Origin: Rhodococcus jostii NBRC 16295
GTDB lineage: Bacteria > Actinomycetota > Actinomycetes > Mycobacteriales > Mycobacteriaceae
Length of the DNA stretch: 64,000 bases
Reading direction: 5' to 3'
Assembly: GCF_001894825.1 (NCBI RefSeq)
Contig: NZ_BCWY01000047.1
Span: forward strand, 1-64,000
The stretch's first letter is position 1, and every line of letters starts with the position of its first letter. The position numbers and the translations under genes are program-made. Below, piece by piece: positions 10,601-20,306 of this stretch. The notes under the pieces were generated by a model that was not told the origin of the DNA, did no database searches, and was given only the letters and a program-made list of their open reading frames with translations.

Positions 10601-11089
10601 ATGGGTATCGACGAGCTCGACGCGGCGCTGCTCGGCCTCCTCCATGCCGAGCCGAAGGTCGGGGTGCTCGAGGCATCGAGACGACTCGGGGTGGCGCGTG
10701 GCACCGTTCAGGCGCGACTCGACCGGCTCGAACGCACCGGTGTGATCACCAGTTCCGCACCGACACTCGATCCCGAAGCGCTGGGGTTTCCGGTGGTCGC
10801 GTTCGCCACACTCGAGATCGCCCAGGGCAACGGGCACGCCGCGGTTGTCGAGCACCTGACCGCCATCCCCGAAGTGCTGGAGGCGCACACCATCACCGGG
10901 GCCGGCGACGTCCTGGTCCGCGTGGTGGCGCGCACCCACGCCGACCTGCAGCGGGTCATCAACTCGATCGTCGACGGGCACAACGTCCTCCGCTCGTCGA
11001 CCGTCATCGCGACACAGACGCAGATCGCCCTGCGGCACGAGCAACTCGTCCGCGCCGCGGTCCCGGGCGGCCAGAAGGACATACCGTGA
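10601..11089 (+). CDS. Lrp/AsnC family transcriptional regulator
   Basis: A 162-residue regulator with an N-terminal winged helix (residues 1-60, GVLEASRRLGVARGTVQARL recognition region) and a C-terminal RAM/AsnC ligand domain (TGAGDVLVRVV). It starts at ATG 10601 with AGGGG upstream. It is divergent from hpd, so it probably controls tyrosine or phenylpyruvate breakdown in response to an aromatic amino acid. The stop overlaps the DUF427 GTG start as GTGA. Confidence 0.88.
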   Translation: MGIDELDAALLGLLHAEPKVGVLEASRRLGVARGTVQARLDRLERTGVITSSAPTLDPEALGFPVVAFATLEIAQGNGHAAVVEHLTAIPEVLEAHTITGAGDVLVRVVARTHADLQRVINSIVDGHNVLRSSTVIATQTQIALRHEQLVRAAVPGGQKDIP

Positions 11090-11589
11090 CGAGCGGTCAC
11101 CCGGCGCCGGATCCCGCCGGCCCGGGGCAGGAGTCGGTGTGGGACTACCCGCGGCCGCCCGCGGTCCAGCCGAGCGAAGAGCTGGTCGAGGTGTGGTTCG
11201 GCGGGCAACTCGTCGCACGGACGGGGACCCCGTTGCGGCTGCTCGAGACGAGTCACCCACCGACCTACTACCTGCCGCGCTCCTGCTTCGCGGAGGGCGT
11301 CTTGCGGCCGGTTCCCGGGAGCACGATCTGCGAGTGGAAGGGGCGGGCCGACTACTTCGACGTCATGGCAGGCGAACAGGTCGCCGATCGTGCAGCGTGG
11401 CACTATCCGCGGCCAGTTGCCGGATACGAATCACTCCTCGGGCACGTGGCAGTCATGCCGGGTTCGATGGACCGCTGTGTCGTCGACGGCGAGCGGGTCC
11501 GGCCCCAGACAGGGGGCTTCTACGGCGGTTGGATCACCCATCGGGTGGTCGGGCCGTTCAAGGGCGGGCCCGGTAGTGCCTTCTGGTGA
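11086..11589 (+). CDS. DUF427 domain protein
   Basis: A 167-residue protein of the DUF427 family: a small beta-rich domain with VEVWFGGQLVART, a proline-rich PPTYYLPRSCF segment and a Trp-rich core ending in WHYPRP. It has no membrane segment. It starts at GTG 11086 overlapping the Lrp-type gene, so it is translationally coupled to it. The biochemical role is not known. Confidence 0.82.
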   Translation: MTSGHPAPDPAGPGQESVWDYPRPPAVQPSEELVEVWFGGQLVARTGTPLRLLETSHPPTYYLPRSCFAEGVLRPVPGSTICEWKGRADYFDVMAGEQVADRAAWHYPRPVAGYESLLGHVAVMPGSMDRCVVDGERVRPQTGGFYGGWITHRVVGPFKGGPGSAFW

Positions 11590-11654
11590 ACACCTCCCGG
11601 CGACGCTGCTCGCGTGACACCCACGCTCGACACGGCGGCGGCTAATGTCGAATC

Positions 11655-13601
11655 ATGGCCTCCACAGCTGACCACCTGAGAAGCACACTCGACGGGCGCT
11701 GGCGGGAGGTGCGCCAGCGTGTCCGGGCCGAGTTGTCCGGCACCCCCGACTTCGCACCGCACTACACCCCCGACCTCGACGAGGCCCGCGCGACGACGCT
11801 GGCCCAGTTGCGCCTGCTCGCGAGCAACGGCTACGCGGCCGACGGATTCGCGAAAGACCACGGCGGCACCGGTGACGCCGGGGCCGCCGTCACGAGCATC
11901 GAGATGCTCGCGATGTCCGACCTGTCCCTGATGGTCAAGGCCGGGGTGCAGTGGGGACTGTTCGGCGGCGCGATCGAGAACCTCGGCACCGAGCGCCACC
12001 ACGAGGCCTACGTGAAGCGGCTGATCGATCTCGATCTGCTGGGCTGCTTCGCGATGACCGAGACGGGTCACGGCAGCGACGTGCAGGCGCTCGAGACCAC
12101 CGCCACATACGACGCGGACGCAGGCGAATTCGTCGTCCACTCCCCCACACCGTCCTCACGCAAGGACTACATCGGTGGCGCGGCGCAGCACGCGACGATG
12201 GCGGCGGTGTTCGCGCAGTTGATCACAGGCGGCGAGTCCCAGGGCGTGCACTGCTTCCTGGTGCCCATCCGGGACGAGGGCGGCAACGATCTGCCGGGCG
12301 TCCACACGTCCGACTGCGGATACAAGGGTGGGCTGCCCGGAGTCGACAACGGCCGAATCACGTTCGACCAGGTGCGGATTCCGCGCGAGAACCTCCTCAA
12401 CAAGTACGCCGACGTGGAGCCGGACGGCACCTACACCTCACCCATCGACAACGCGAACCGCCGCTTCTTCACCATGGTGGGAACCCTCGTGCGGGGACGC
12501 GTCACGGTCGGCGGGTCCGCCGGCGCCGCCGCCCGCGTCGCCCTGTCGATCGCCACGCGGTATGCCCTGCAGCGCAGGCAGTTCAACGCACCGCAGGCCG
12601 AGGACGAGGTGCTGCTCATGGACTACCTCGTGCACCAGCGCAGGCTGTTCCCGCTGATCGCCCGCTCCTACGCACTGCAGTTCGCCCAGAACGAGCTCGT
12701 CGCCAAGATGCACGAGATCCAGAGCAGCGACGACGCCGACCCGCAGGAGCAGCGGGAGCTCGAGGGTCGCGCCGCCGGGCTCAAGGTCGCGAACACCTGG
12801 CACGCCACCCGCGCGATCCAGGAGGCCCGCGAGGCGTGTGGCGGCGCCGGGTACATGGCCGAGAACCGTCTCACCGCACTGAAGGCGGACACCGACGTGT
12901 TCACGACGTTCGAGGGCGACAACCACGTCCTGACGCAGCTCGTCGCCAAGGAACTGCTCACGTCCTACGCGGACGAGGTGCGCGGCATGAGCCCCGTCGA
13001 GTGGATGCGCTTCGCGGCCACCACCGTGTCCGACGTCGTGAAGAAGCGCACCGCCGCGCAGCAGATCATCCAGACGATCCTCGACACGAGGCAGGACAAC
13101 GAGGAAGACGGGAGCCTGTTCAACCGCGGCACCCAGCTGGCGATGTTCGAGGACCGCGAGCAGTACCTGCTCTCGACCGCGGCCCGTCGCCTCCAGGGTG
13201 CGCAGAAGCGTGAGGAGAACCCGTTCGACGCCTTCAATTTCGTGCAGGATCACGTGCTGCACGCCGCGCAGGCCCACATCGACCGGATCGTGCTCGAGGC
13301 GTTCGTCGCCGGCATCGACGAATGCGAGGACGACGACGCCCGCGACCTGCTGAGTGACGTCTGCGACCTGTACGCGCTGAGCGTGATCGAGGAGGACAAG
13401 GCGTGGTTCATGGAGCACCGGCAGCTGTCGGTGGAGCGGTCGAAGGCGGTGCAGCGGGGAATCAACGAACGATGCCGGTCGCTGCGGCCGCACGCGCAGA
13501 CGTTGATCGAAGGACTCGGGGTTCCCGAGGCGCTACTCGGTTCCGCGATGCTCGACGGTCCCGGGACCGACACCGTCCGCAAGACCCACATCTTCCGGTG
13601 A
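11655..13601 (+). CDS. Acyl-CoA dehydrogenase / acyl-CoA oxidase-like protein
   Basis: A long (648-residue) FAD enzyme of the acyl-CoA dehydrogenase superfamily. The middle domain shows CFAMTETGHGSDV, and the C-terminal half shows the ACGGAGYMAENR and DVFTTFEGDN motifs. The extra C-terminal domain of about 200 residues and the TFEGDN sequence are typical of acyl-CoA oxidases, which pass electrons to oxygen, so it may be an oxidase rather than an ETF-linked dehydrogenase. It probably acts in fatty-acid beta-oxidation. Its 3' end overlaps the convergent small membrane protein gene by 69 bp. Confidence 0.88.
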   Translation: MASTADHLRSTLDGRWREVRQRVRAELSGTPDFAPHYTPDLDEARATTLAQLRLLASNGYAADGFAKDHGGTGDAGAAVTSIEMLAMSDLSLMVKAGVQWGLFGGAIENLGTERHHEAYVKRLIDLDLLGCFAMTETGHGSDVQALETTATYDADAGEFVVHSPTPSSRKDYIGGAAQHATMAAVFAQLITGGESQGVHCFLVPIRDEGGNDLPGVHTSDCGYKGGLPGVDNGRITFDQVRIPRENLLNKYADVEPDGTYTSPIDNANRRFFTMVGTLVRGRVTVGGSAGAAARVALSIATRYALQRRQFNAPQAEDEVLLMDYLVHQRRLFPLIARSYALQFAQNELVAKMHEIQSSDDADPQEQRELEGRAAGLKVANTWHATRAIQEAREACGGAGYMAENRLTALKADTDVFTTFEGDNHVLTQLVAKELLTSYADEVRGMSPVEWMRFAATTVSDVVKKRTAAQQIIQTILDTRQDNEEDGSLFNRGTQLAMFEDREQYLLSTAARRLQGAQKREENPFDAFNFVQDHVLHAAQAHIDRIVLEAFVAGIDECEDDDARDLLSDVCDLYALSVIEEDKAWFMEHRQLSVERSKAVQRGINERCRSLRPHAQTLIEGLGVPEALLGSAMLDGPGTDTVRKTHIFR

Positions 13602-13868
13602 CGGGGACGGCTCGGCGGGTTCGCCCGCCGGGCCGTGCCGGAACCGGCGCACCGAATCGATCACCAGCAACCCTGCGACCGTGACAAGCCCTGCCGCGAC
13701 GGCGATCCAGGATCCCGAATACTCGGTTCCCACGAACGAGGGCGCGCTGGGAGCCACCGGGCCGAACTCCGACGTGACCTGCGCGTGGTTCCAGCACCAC
13801 ACTGCGAGAACGACGCCGACCACGGCGCCGATCCACTCGGCGGCCACCACCACGGCACGGCGGTTCAT
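13533..13868 (-). CDS. Small membrane protein, two helices
   Basis: A 111-residue protein with one hydrophobic helix at about residues 8-26, a short outside loop, a second helix at about 52-70, and a charged Pro-rich tail. The ATG at 13868 overlaps the stop of the next upstream gene (ATGA), which supports it as real. Small membrane proteins occupy the same place upstream of hemB in mycobacteria. Function unknown. Its last 69 bp overlap the acyl-CoA dehydrogenase end. Confidence 0.7.
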   Translation of the reverse strand: MNRRAVVVAAEWIGAVVGVVLAVWCWNHAQVTSEFGPVAPSAPSFVGTEYSGSWIAVAAGLVTVAGLLVIDSVRRFRHGPAGEPAEPSPSPEDVGLADGVGPGTVEHRGTE

Positions 13869-14353
13869 TCCGCCGACCCTCCCGCCGACTTCGCGAGCAA
13901 CGACTCGAGCTGCGCGCGCAGTCCCTCGTCGTCCTTCGCCCACGCCTGCACCAGGGCGCCGCCCCGCAGTCGCAGTCCGATTCCACTGCGTCGCCGGGGA
14001 ACCGCGGACAACTCGCCCAGACTCCGGGCTGTCTCCCACGGCTGCTGTTCGTACGCCTCGGGGTCGGCGGGGGGCATGATCTTCAGGATCTCGGAGATCG
14101 GCAGATCTTCGGTGCCCTGCCGCAACGACGACGTCGTGAGTTCGACGCTGGCGTGCCTGCGGGCCGCCACCACCTGCACGTAGACGAACCCGCTGAGCAG
14201 CACCGCGAACAGCGACAACGCGAACCAGTGCACCACGGGGCCGGTCAGCAGTTCGATGATCAAGGCGATCAGGCAGAACACCGGACCGAATGCCACCATC
14301 CGCCAACGCGCGCCGGGCTCACTGAACAGCACGGGCACGTCAGGAGAGGACAC
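13865..14353 (-). CDS. Conserved membrane protein (two helices plus cytoplasmic domain)
   Basis: A 162-residue protein with two adjacent helices at about residues 18-58 and a soluble domain that resembles membrane-associated PH-like domains of actinobacterial envelope proteins (VELTTSSLRQG, GIGLRLRGGALVQAW). It is translationally coupled to the downstream small membrane protein. No enzyme motif is visible; function unknown. Confidence 0.72.
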   Translation of the reverse strand: MSSPDVPVLFSEPGARWRMVAFGPVFCLIALIIELLTGPVVHWFALSLFAVLLSGFVYVQVVAARRHASVELTTSSLRQGTEDLPISEILKIMPPADPEAYEQQPWETARSLGELSAVPRRRSGIGLRLRGGALVQAWAKDDEGLRAQLESLLAKSAGGSAE

Positions 14354-14411
14354 CAGGGATCACGACGAGCAACAGAGTCAGCAGAACGAAGGCCACGATG
14401 ATGGCGAACAT
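14340..14411 (-). CDS. Candidate 23-residue single-helix membrane peptide
   Basis: A short frame starting at ATG 14411 with AAGAAG 5 nt upstream codes for a peptide that is almost one continuous hydrophobic helix and stops inside the start region of the next gene. It is too short for a confident call, but the spacing and overlap look like a real coupled small gene. Confidence 0.4.
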   Translation of the reverse strand: MFAIIVAFVLLTLLLVVIPGVLS

Positions 14412-14497
14412 CAGTGCTTCTTTGCGAGACCCGTGTGCTCGATCGTCAGCGCGCATGGAGAAAAAGCCCTTCGGTCGAAATGAAGTCTGTCGTCTGT

Positions 14498-14541
14498 GCC
14501 CTTGTGACGCACTTCGTCGTCGCGCCCTTGTGACGTACTTC
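14498..14541. repeat. Two direct repeats GCCCTTGTGACGyACTTC
   Basis: Two 18-bp copies differing at one base lie at 14498-14515 and 14524-14541, 26 bp apart, in the 165-bp gap upstream of the membrane-protein genes. ACTTCACG also recurs at about 14568. They may be regulator sites in the promoter of the 14411-13533 gene run. No gene lies in this gap. Confidence 0.5.
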
Positions 14542-14576
14542 ACGGTACATCTTTATACTTCACGAGCAAATCGAAG

Positions 14577-15182
14577 CTACTCGGCGGCGGGAGGCAGCCT
14601 CAGGAAGTAGCTGTTGGAATCCTTGCGGTGCATCAACACGACGGCGCCGACGGCGACCACGGCCTGAAGGATCTGCACCCCGCCGAGCGCGAGTGCGGTG
14701 CCGCTTCCGTCGGATCCGATGCCGAAGAGCACCGGAATCGTCCACACCACCATCATCACGCAGGCGATGGTGAGCAGCATCCTGGCCCAGTTCCTGCCCT
14801 TGCGCATGAAGTGCACGAACAGGAGGAAGAGCCCGGTGAGGATCAGGATCAGCACGACGGTGAACCCGATACCGACGTAGAACAGCGTCTCCACGCTGTC
14901 GCGGCTCATGTCGACCTCGCCCGACGTGACGCTGGGGTTGTTCATCAGTTCGTCGACGAACGTCGACTTCTCCCCCACCACCAGTACCATCGCGGCCAGT
15001 GCCTGGATCAGACCGAGCCCGGCCACGGCCCACAGCAACTGGGCCGCAGTGCCCACGTCGACCGGAGCCGGACGTTCGGACTTCGGCTGCGGCACCGGCG
15101 GGGGGTACGGGAAATTCTGCGGCGCCGGGCCCTGCTGATGCGGGGCCTGGTGCGGCGGTGTCGGTGGCCACTGCTGGGTCAT
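14577..15182 (-). CDS. Pro-rich four-helix membrane protein
   Basis: A 201-residue protein with a Pro/Gln-rich cytoplasmic N-terminus (residues 1-40) followed by about four membrane helices and an extracytoplasmic loop between the first two. It lies 28 bp downstream of hemB on the same strand. The layout is common among actinobacterial membrane proteins of unknown role; no catalytic motif is visible. Confidence 0.75.
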   Translation of the reverse strand: MTQQWPPTPPHQAPHQQGPAPQNFPYPPPVPQPKSERPAPVDVGTAAQLLWAVAGLGLIQALAAMVLVVGEKSTFVDELMNNPSVTSGEVDMSRDSVETLFYVGIGFTVVLILILTGLFLLFVHFMRKGRNWARMLLTIACVMMVVWTIPVLFGIGSDGSGTALALGGVQILQAVVAVGAVVLMHRKDSNSYFLRLPPAAE

Positions 15183-15210
15183 GGCACTACCGTATCCGCC
15201 GTCGTGGCGA

Positions 15211-16191
15211 TCACAACCAGCCCGCCGCTTCGGTGGCCCAGTAGGTCAGCACGACGTCCGCGCCGGCGCGGCGGATACTCGTGAGCGATTCGAGGATTGC
15301 GGCGTCCCGGTCGATCCAGCCGTTCTGCGCGGCGGCCGTGATCATCGAGTACTCACCCGAGATCTGATACGCCGCAACGGGGACGGGCGAGCGGTCCGCC
15401 GTCTCGCGCAGGATGTCGAGGTAGGACATCGCCGGCTTCACCATCACCATGTCGGCGCCCTCCTCGAGGTCGAGGTCCACCTCACGCAACGATTCCCGGC
15501 GATTCGCCGAGTCCTGTTGGTACGTACGACGATCGCCCTGCAACGACGAACCGACCGCCTCACGGAACGGCCCGTAGAACGCCGACGCGTACTTCGCCGA
15601 ATACGCGAGTTGACCGACGTCGGTGTAGCCCGCGTCGTCCAGAGCCTTGCGGATGGCGGCGACCTGGCCGTCCATCATTCCGCTCGGACCGAGCAGATGC
15701 GCGCCGGCCTCGGCCTGCGCGACCGCCATGTCGACGTACCGCTGCAGCGTGAGGTCGTTGTCCACGGCACCGTCGGCGTCGAGCACACCGCAGTGACCGT
15801 GGTCGGTGAACTCGTCCAGACAGGTGTCCGCCATGATCACCGTCGCATCACCGACTTCGTCTGCGAGCCAGCGCAATCCGCGGTTCAGGATGCCGTCCGG
15901 ATCGGACGCGCCCGAACCCTCGGCATCCTTGTCGTCGGGACGCGGCACCCCGAAAAGCATGAGCCCGCCGAGCCCCGCCTCCGCCGCCTCCGTCGCCGCC
16001 CGCCGCAACGAGTCGGGCGTGTGCTGGACGACGCCGGGCATCGACGAGATCTCACGCGGCTCGTCGATACCGTCCGCGACGAACATCGGCAACACGAGAT
16101 GCCGTGGCTCGAGCGAAGTCTCGGCCACGAGCCGGCGCAGGGCCGGGGTGCGGCGAAGCCGTCGCGGTCGGTGGGTCGGAAACACGGACAT
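15211..16191 (-). CDS. hemB: Delta-aminolevulinic acid dehydratase (porphobilinogen synthase)
   Basis: A 326-residue enzyme that condenses two 5-aminolevulinates into porphobilinogen. The Schiff-base lysine is in VKPAMSYLD and the second lysine in [13 protein letters not shown]. The metal region reads [14 protein letters not shown]: two of the three zinc cysteines are kept and the middle one is Asp, a mixed metal site. The ATG at 16191 has AAGGAGG just upstream. A 20-bp perfect hairpin lies directly 5' of this ribosome binding site. Confidence 0.95.
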   Translation of the reverse strand: MSVFPTHRPRRLRRTPALRRLVAETSLEPRHLVLPMFVADGIDEPREISSMPGVVQHTPDSLRRAATEAAEAGLGGLMLFGVPRPDDKDAEGSGASDPDGILNRGLRWLADEVGDATVIMADTCLDEFTDHGHCGVLDADGAVDNDLTLQRYVDMAVAQAEAGAHLLGPSGMMDGQVAAIRKALDDAGYTDVGQLAYSAKYASAFYGPFREAVGSSLQGDRRTYQQDSANRRESLREVDLDLEEGADMVMVKPAMSYLDILRETADRSPVPVAAYQISGEYSMITAAAQNGWIDRDAAILESLTSIRRAGADVVLTYWATEAAGWL

Positions 16192-16207
16192 GCCCTCCTT
16201 CGTCGGG

Positions 16208-16253
16208 CCTGTGAGTGGTTGAGGAGTGCCTGGACTCCTCAACCACTCACAGG
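16208..16253. repeat. 20-bp perfect palindrome between hemD and hemB
   Basis: CCTGTGAGTGGTTGAGGAGT at 16208-16227 is exactly repeated inverted at 16234-16253 around a 6-nt loop. In the hemD-to-hemB transcript it would form a very stable hairpin ending 16 nt before the hemB start, without a T tract. It shares GTGAGTGG with the palindrome at 49.55 kb. It could act as an attenuator, an RNA-processing site or a mobile palindrome. Confidence 0.85.
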
Positions 16254-16263
16254 CGCGTAGCGC

Positions 16264-17829
16264 CTATCGCCGTGCGCGAGACTTCTTGCGCGGCGGGGGC
16301 AGTGCGCCCTCGGCCCGCAGGCGCGCGGCGTGCTCGGCGAGAGCCTCCACCAGCGGGCCGACCTGAGCGGTCTCGGGCTGCACGTCCACACGCAGGCCGA
16401 ACTCGATCGCCGTCTCGGCGGTCTTGGGGCCGATGCAGGCGACGAGGGTGCGCGCGTGCGGCTTCCCGGCGATGCCGACGAGGTTGCGGACGGTCGAGGA
16501 CGAGGTGAAGCAGACGGCGTCGAACCCACCGGTCTTGATCATCTCGCGGGTCTCGGCCGGCGGCGGCGCAGCCCGGACGGTGCGGTACGCGGTGACGTCG
16601 TCGATTTCCCAGCCACGTTCGCGCAGGCCCTCGGCCAGCGTCTCGGTGGCGATGTCGGCGCGGGGCAGCAGAACCCGGTTGACCGGGTCGAACACGTCGT
16701 CGTACGGCGCGAACTCGGCCAGCAGGCCTTCGCTGGACTGCTCGCCGGCGGGCACGAGTTCGGGGTTGATTCCGAACGACCGCACCTTGGCGGCGGTGGC
16801 CTCACCGATGCAGGCGATCTTGACGCCGGAGAACGCGCGGGCGTCGAGCCCGAACTCCTCGAACTTCTCCCACACCGCACGCACCGCGTTGGTGGAGGTG
16901 AAGACCACCCACTGGTAGCGGCCGTCGACGAGACCCTTCACGGACCGTTCCATCTGCGCCGGGCTGCGGGGCGGCTCGACGGCGATCGTCGGCACCTCGA
17001 TCGGGATGGCGCCGTGCGTGACCAGGCGGTCGCTCATTTCGCCGGCCTGATCCTTGGTGCGCGGCACCAGGACCTTCCAGCCGTACAGTGCGCGCGACTC
17101 CCACCAGGACATCTTGTTGCGCTGGGCGACAACCTTGCCGACCGTCACGACCAGCGAACCGACCAGTTCGGATCCGGCCTCGTTCAGCGTCGCGAGGGTG
17201 GCCTCCACGGTGCGCTGCTGCCGGGTGGTGCCGCGGACGGTGATGGCGGCCGGTGTCTGCGGGGCCAGGCCGTGCTCGACGAGCGCGCTCGCCGTCTCGG
17301 CGAGGTGACCCGACGTGGCGTGCAGGACCAGCGGTCCGGGTGCGGCGGCCAGGGCCGCCCAGTCGACCTCACCGCGCACGTCGGCCTCGGTGTGCCCCGA
17401 CCCCAGCGCCATACCGGCGTAGGAGGGGACGGCGGACGCGGACGGCAGGCCGGGCAGGACCTCGAACTGCACCTGGGTGCGGGCGACGGCGGTGACCTCG
17501 GCGATCACGGAATCGGTGGTCAGCGGATCGCCGGACACCAGACGCACGACGTCGTGGCCGTTCTTCGCCTCGTGGACGAGGGTCTTCGCGACCTCCGCCG
17601 GCTCACCCAGCGCGGGCCGGACCTCGGCGAGCGGCTCACCGGTCTCGGCGTCGACGCCCAGGTCGGTGCCCACCAGAACGGTGACGCCCTTGTCGACGTC
17701 GGGGTCGGTGAAGGCGAGGGTCGCTGCGGCAAGGACGTCCCGTGCGTGCACGGTGAGCAGTGCCGGATCGCCCGGTCCGGATCCCACGAACAGGATTCGT
17801 CCGGGGGTGTTCTTACGGACTCGGCTCAT
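16264..17829 (-). CDS. hemD: Uroporphyrinogen-III C-methyltransferase-like / uroporphyrinogen-III synthase fusion
   Basis: A 521-residue two-domain protein. Residues 1-245 have a tetrapyrrole methylase fold: VGSGPGDPALLT at the start and LPGLPSASAVPSYAG. It is diverged: VRLVSGDPLTTDS stands in place of the usual VRLKGGDP. Residues 250-505 are a HemD domain that closes hydroxymethylbilane to uroporphyrinogen III (VVFTSTNAVRAV, CFTSSSTVRNL, ACIGPKTAETA). Such fusions are normal in actinobacteria. Whether the first domain still methylates at C2 and C7 cannot be read from sequence. It lies 75 bp after hemC. Confidence 0.92.
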   Translation of the reverse strand: MSRVRKNTPGRILFVGSGPGDPALLTVHARDVLAAATLAFTDPDVDKGVTVLVGTDLGVDAETGEPLAEVRPALGEPAEVAKTLVHEAKNGHDVVRLVSGDPLTTDSVIAEVTAVARTQVQFEVLPGLPSASAVPSYAGMALGSGHTEADVRGEVDWAALAAAPGPLVLHATSGHLAETASALVEHGLAPQTPAAITVRGTTRQQRTVEATLATLNEAGSELVGSLVVTVGKVVAQRNKMSWWESRALYGWKVLVPRTKDQAGEMSDRLVTHGAIPIEVPTIAVEPPRSPAQMERSVKGLVDGRYQWVVFTSTNAVRAVWEKFEEFGLDARAFSGVKIACIGEATAAKVRSFGINPELVPAGEQSSEGLLAEFAPYDDVFDPVNRVLLPRADIATETLAEGLRERGWEIDDVTAYRTVRAAPPPAETREMIKTGGFDAVCFTSSSTVRNLVGIAGKPHARTLVACIGPKTAETAIEFGLRVDVQPETAQVGPLVEALAEHAARLRAEGALPPPRKKSRARR

Positions 17830-17904
17830 CGGTAATTCTCCAGTGCGATCATGTGTCGAGATGGGTACAGGAAGCGGATCGGCCGATCAGTCGGCCTTCG
17901 CACA

Positions 17905-18870
17905 TCAAACATCGGCATCACCGGCCTCGGTGACATTCATCAGCTCCCGCGCACCGAGCTCGAGAAGCTCCCGCGCGACGGAGCGGCCGAGTTCTTCGGC
18001 GTTCTCCGGGGAGCCGACGGCCCCCGTGCGTATGACGTCGGAACCGTCGATGGCTGCGGCGCAGCCTCGGACGGACAGTTCGTCGAAGATGCGGCCGTCG
18101 TCGTCGAGCGATTCGACGACCTCGGCGATGGCGCCGACGGGCGCGGTGCAGCCGGCCTCGAGCTCGGCGAGCAGCGCGCGTTCCGCGGTGACGGCGGCGC
18201 GACTGTTCGGGTCGTCGAGCTCCGACAGGATCGCGACGAGCGCGGTGTTCGCCGACAGGCATTCGACGGCGAGCGCGCCCTGCGCGGGTGCAGGCAGCAT
18301 CTGGACCGGTTCGAGAGACTCGGTGATCAGGTCCAGGCGGCCGATCCGGGCCAGCCCGGCCCGCGCGAGGACGACGGCGTCGAGTTCGCCGGATTCGACC
18401 TTGCCGAGTCGGCGCTGCAGGTTGCCGCGCAGCGGGCGGATGTCGAGGCCGAGGCCCAGCGCCCGGAGCTGCGACGTGCGCCGCGGTGCGGACGTGCCGA
18501 CCTTCGAACCGGCCGGCAGCTCACCGAGCACCAGTCCGTCGCGGGCCACGAGCGCGTCTCGCGGATCCTCCCGCGGCGGGATGGCGGCGATGGTGAACCG
18601 CTCGTCGCGGGCGGTCGGCAGGTCCTTGTAGGAGTGGACGGCCACGTCGACCCGGCCGTCGGCGAGCGCTTCGCGCAGTTCGGCAGTGAAGACACCGACC
18701 CCGATCTTCTCCACCGATTCCATGGACTGGTCGCCCTTGGTCTTGATGATGACGAGTTCGGCGTCGTGCCCGGCCGAGATCAGTGCGTCACGCACGGTGC
18801 CGGCCTGGGTGGTCGCGAGCTCACTCCCCCGGGTTCCGATCCGCAGAGTGCGGGTGCCGACGGCGCTCAT
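17905..18870 (-). CDS. hemC: Porphobilinogen deaminase (hydroxymethylbilane synthase)
   Basis: A 321-residue enzyme that joins four porphobilinogens into hydroxymethylbilane. It has the [10 protein letters not shown] start, the VHSYKDLPT motif and Cys241 in [12 protein letters not shown], which carries the dipyrromethane cofactor. Its ATG overlaps the hemA stop (ATGA). Part of the rex-hemA-hemC-hemD operon. Confidence 0.96.
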   Translation of the reverse strand: MSAVGTRTLRIGTRGSELATTQAGTVRDALISAGHDAELVIIKTKGDQSMESVEKIGVGVFTAELREALADGRVDVAVHSYKDLPTARDERFTIAAIPPREDPRDALVARDGLVLGELPAGSKVGTSAPRRTSQLRALGLGLDIRPLRGNLQRRLGKVESGELDAVVLARAGLARIGRLDLITESLEPVQMLPAPAQGALAVECLSANTALVAILSELDDPNSRAAVTAERALLAELEAGCTAPVGAIAEVVESLDDDGRIFDELSVRGCAAAIDGSDVIRTGAVGSPENAEELGRSVARELLELGARELMNVTEAGDADV

Positions 18871-20306
18871 GCCTGCGATTCCTTCCCGTGGTTGTCGTCT
18901 GCGACGAAGCGGCGCAGGCGCGGGTCCTGGCCGGCGATGAAGCCGTCCGTGATGTCGATGGCACCGAGGTCGGTGGCGCTTCCCAGGTCGGTGGGCTTCG
19001 CGACGGCCTCGACCGCTCCGGGGCTCAGTTCGAACAGTTCGCGCAGGGCGGCGGCGTACGAGTCGCCGCCGGGCGCGGACGCGAGCTGCTTGACCCGGAC
19101 GGTCGGCGCGTGGAGGAGTTTGTCGACGACGCGCCGGACGGTGCGGGCCACCTCGTCGCGCTCGGGGTCGTCGAGCCCGGGCAGACGCGAGTCCAGTCGC
19201 ATGAGTTCCGCCTCGACCACGTCCGCCGCGCGCTGGCGCAGGGCGGTGACGGTCGGTGTGACCTCCGCCAGGCGCTGGCCTGCCAGGTAGTTGGCGAGTT
19301 CGGCGGCAACGATCGTCCGGGCGGCGTCGGCGTCGGATGCGGCCGCGCCGGCGGCGGGGTCGCGCTGCAGCGACTCCATGTCGAGGACGGTGACCCCGGG
19401 CAGACCCGCCACGGCGGGCTCCACGTCGCGGGGCAGTCCGAGGTCGCAGATGACGAGGGGGCGTTCGGGGTCGCGGCCGGGCTGCGCCAGCGCGCGGTGG
19501 GTGTCCGCGAGCGTGACGACGGCGCCGACCGCGCCGGTACAGGTCACGAGGACGTCCGCCTGGGCCATCGCAGTGGGCAGTTCACTCAGTTCGAGGGCCT
19601 CCGACTCGACGCCGTTGGACCGGGCCGTGTCGGCGAGGTGCTCCGCACGCTCCTTGGTGCGGTTCACGACGATGATGCGGCCGATCCCGGCACGCGTGAG
19701 GTGCGCGACCGACAGCCCGCCCATGGAACCGGCGCCGACGACGACAGCGGTGCGTCCGGCGAGTCCGCCCGTTCCCACGATTCCGGCGGCGCGGTCGAGG
19801 GCCACGGACACGACGGAGGCGCCCGCGGAGTCGATGCCCGTTTCCGAGTGCACCCGCTTGCCGACGCGCAGTGCCTGCTGCGCGAGTTCGTGCAGCGTGC
19901 GGCCCGCGGCCTGCTGGGCGTCGGAAGACGCATACGCGGTCCGGATCTGGCCCAGGATCTGCTGCTCGCCGATCACCATCGAATCGAGACCGCTGGCCAC
20001 GGCGAACAGATGCTCGGCGGCGGCCTCGCTGTAGCGCACGTACGCGTGCCGGTGCAGGTCCGTCAGATCGAGCCCGGAATGGTCGGCGAGCAGTTCGCCG
20101 ACCTCGGTCAGCGCACCGTGGAACGCATCGACGACCGCGTAGATCTCCACCCGATTGCAGGTGGAGACGATCATCGCCTCCGAGATGTGCGACGACGCCA
20201 GAAGCTTGTCCGTCAACTTCGGGCGATCGGTGTCGGTGACAGCCACTCGCTCGAGAACCGGCACCGGGGCCGTCCTGTGCGAGACCCCGACAAGCAGAAC
20301 ACTCAC
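18867..20306 (-). CDS. hemA: Glutamyl-tRNA reductase
   Basis: A 479-residue enzyme that reduces glutamyl-tRNA to glutamate-1-semialdehyde, the first committed step of the C5 heme pathway. The catalytic Cys50 is in VSTCNRVE. The NADPH-binding domain begins with [11 protein letters not shown], and the C-terminal dimer helix is present. It starts with GTG 20306, which overlaps the rex stop as GTGA. The product feeds HemL at 6.6-7.9 kb. Confidence 0.96.
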   Translation of the reverse strand: MSVLLVGVSHRTAPVPVLERVAVTDTDRPKLTDKLLASSHISEAMIVSTCNRVEIYAVVDAFHGALTEVGELLADHSGLDLTDLHRHAYVRYSEAAAEHLFAVASGLDSMVIGEQQILGQIRTAYASSDAQQAAGRTLHELAQQALRVGKRVHSETGIDSAGASVVSVALDRAAGIVGTGGLAGRTAVVVGAGSMGGLSVAHLTRAGIGRIIVVNRTKERAEHLADTARSNGVESEALELSELPTAMAQADVLVTCTGAVGAVVTLADTHRALAQPGRDPERPLVICDLGLPRDVEPAVAGLPGVTVLDMESLQRDPAAGAAASDADAARTIVAAELANYLAGQRLAEVTPTVTALRQRAADVVEAELMRLDSRLPGLDDPERDEVARTVRRVVDKLLHAPTVRVKQLASAPGGDSYAAALRELFELSPGAVEAVAKPTDLGSATDLGAIDITDGFIAGQDPRLRRFVADDNHGKESQA

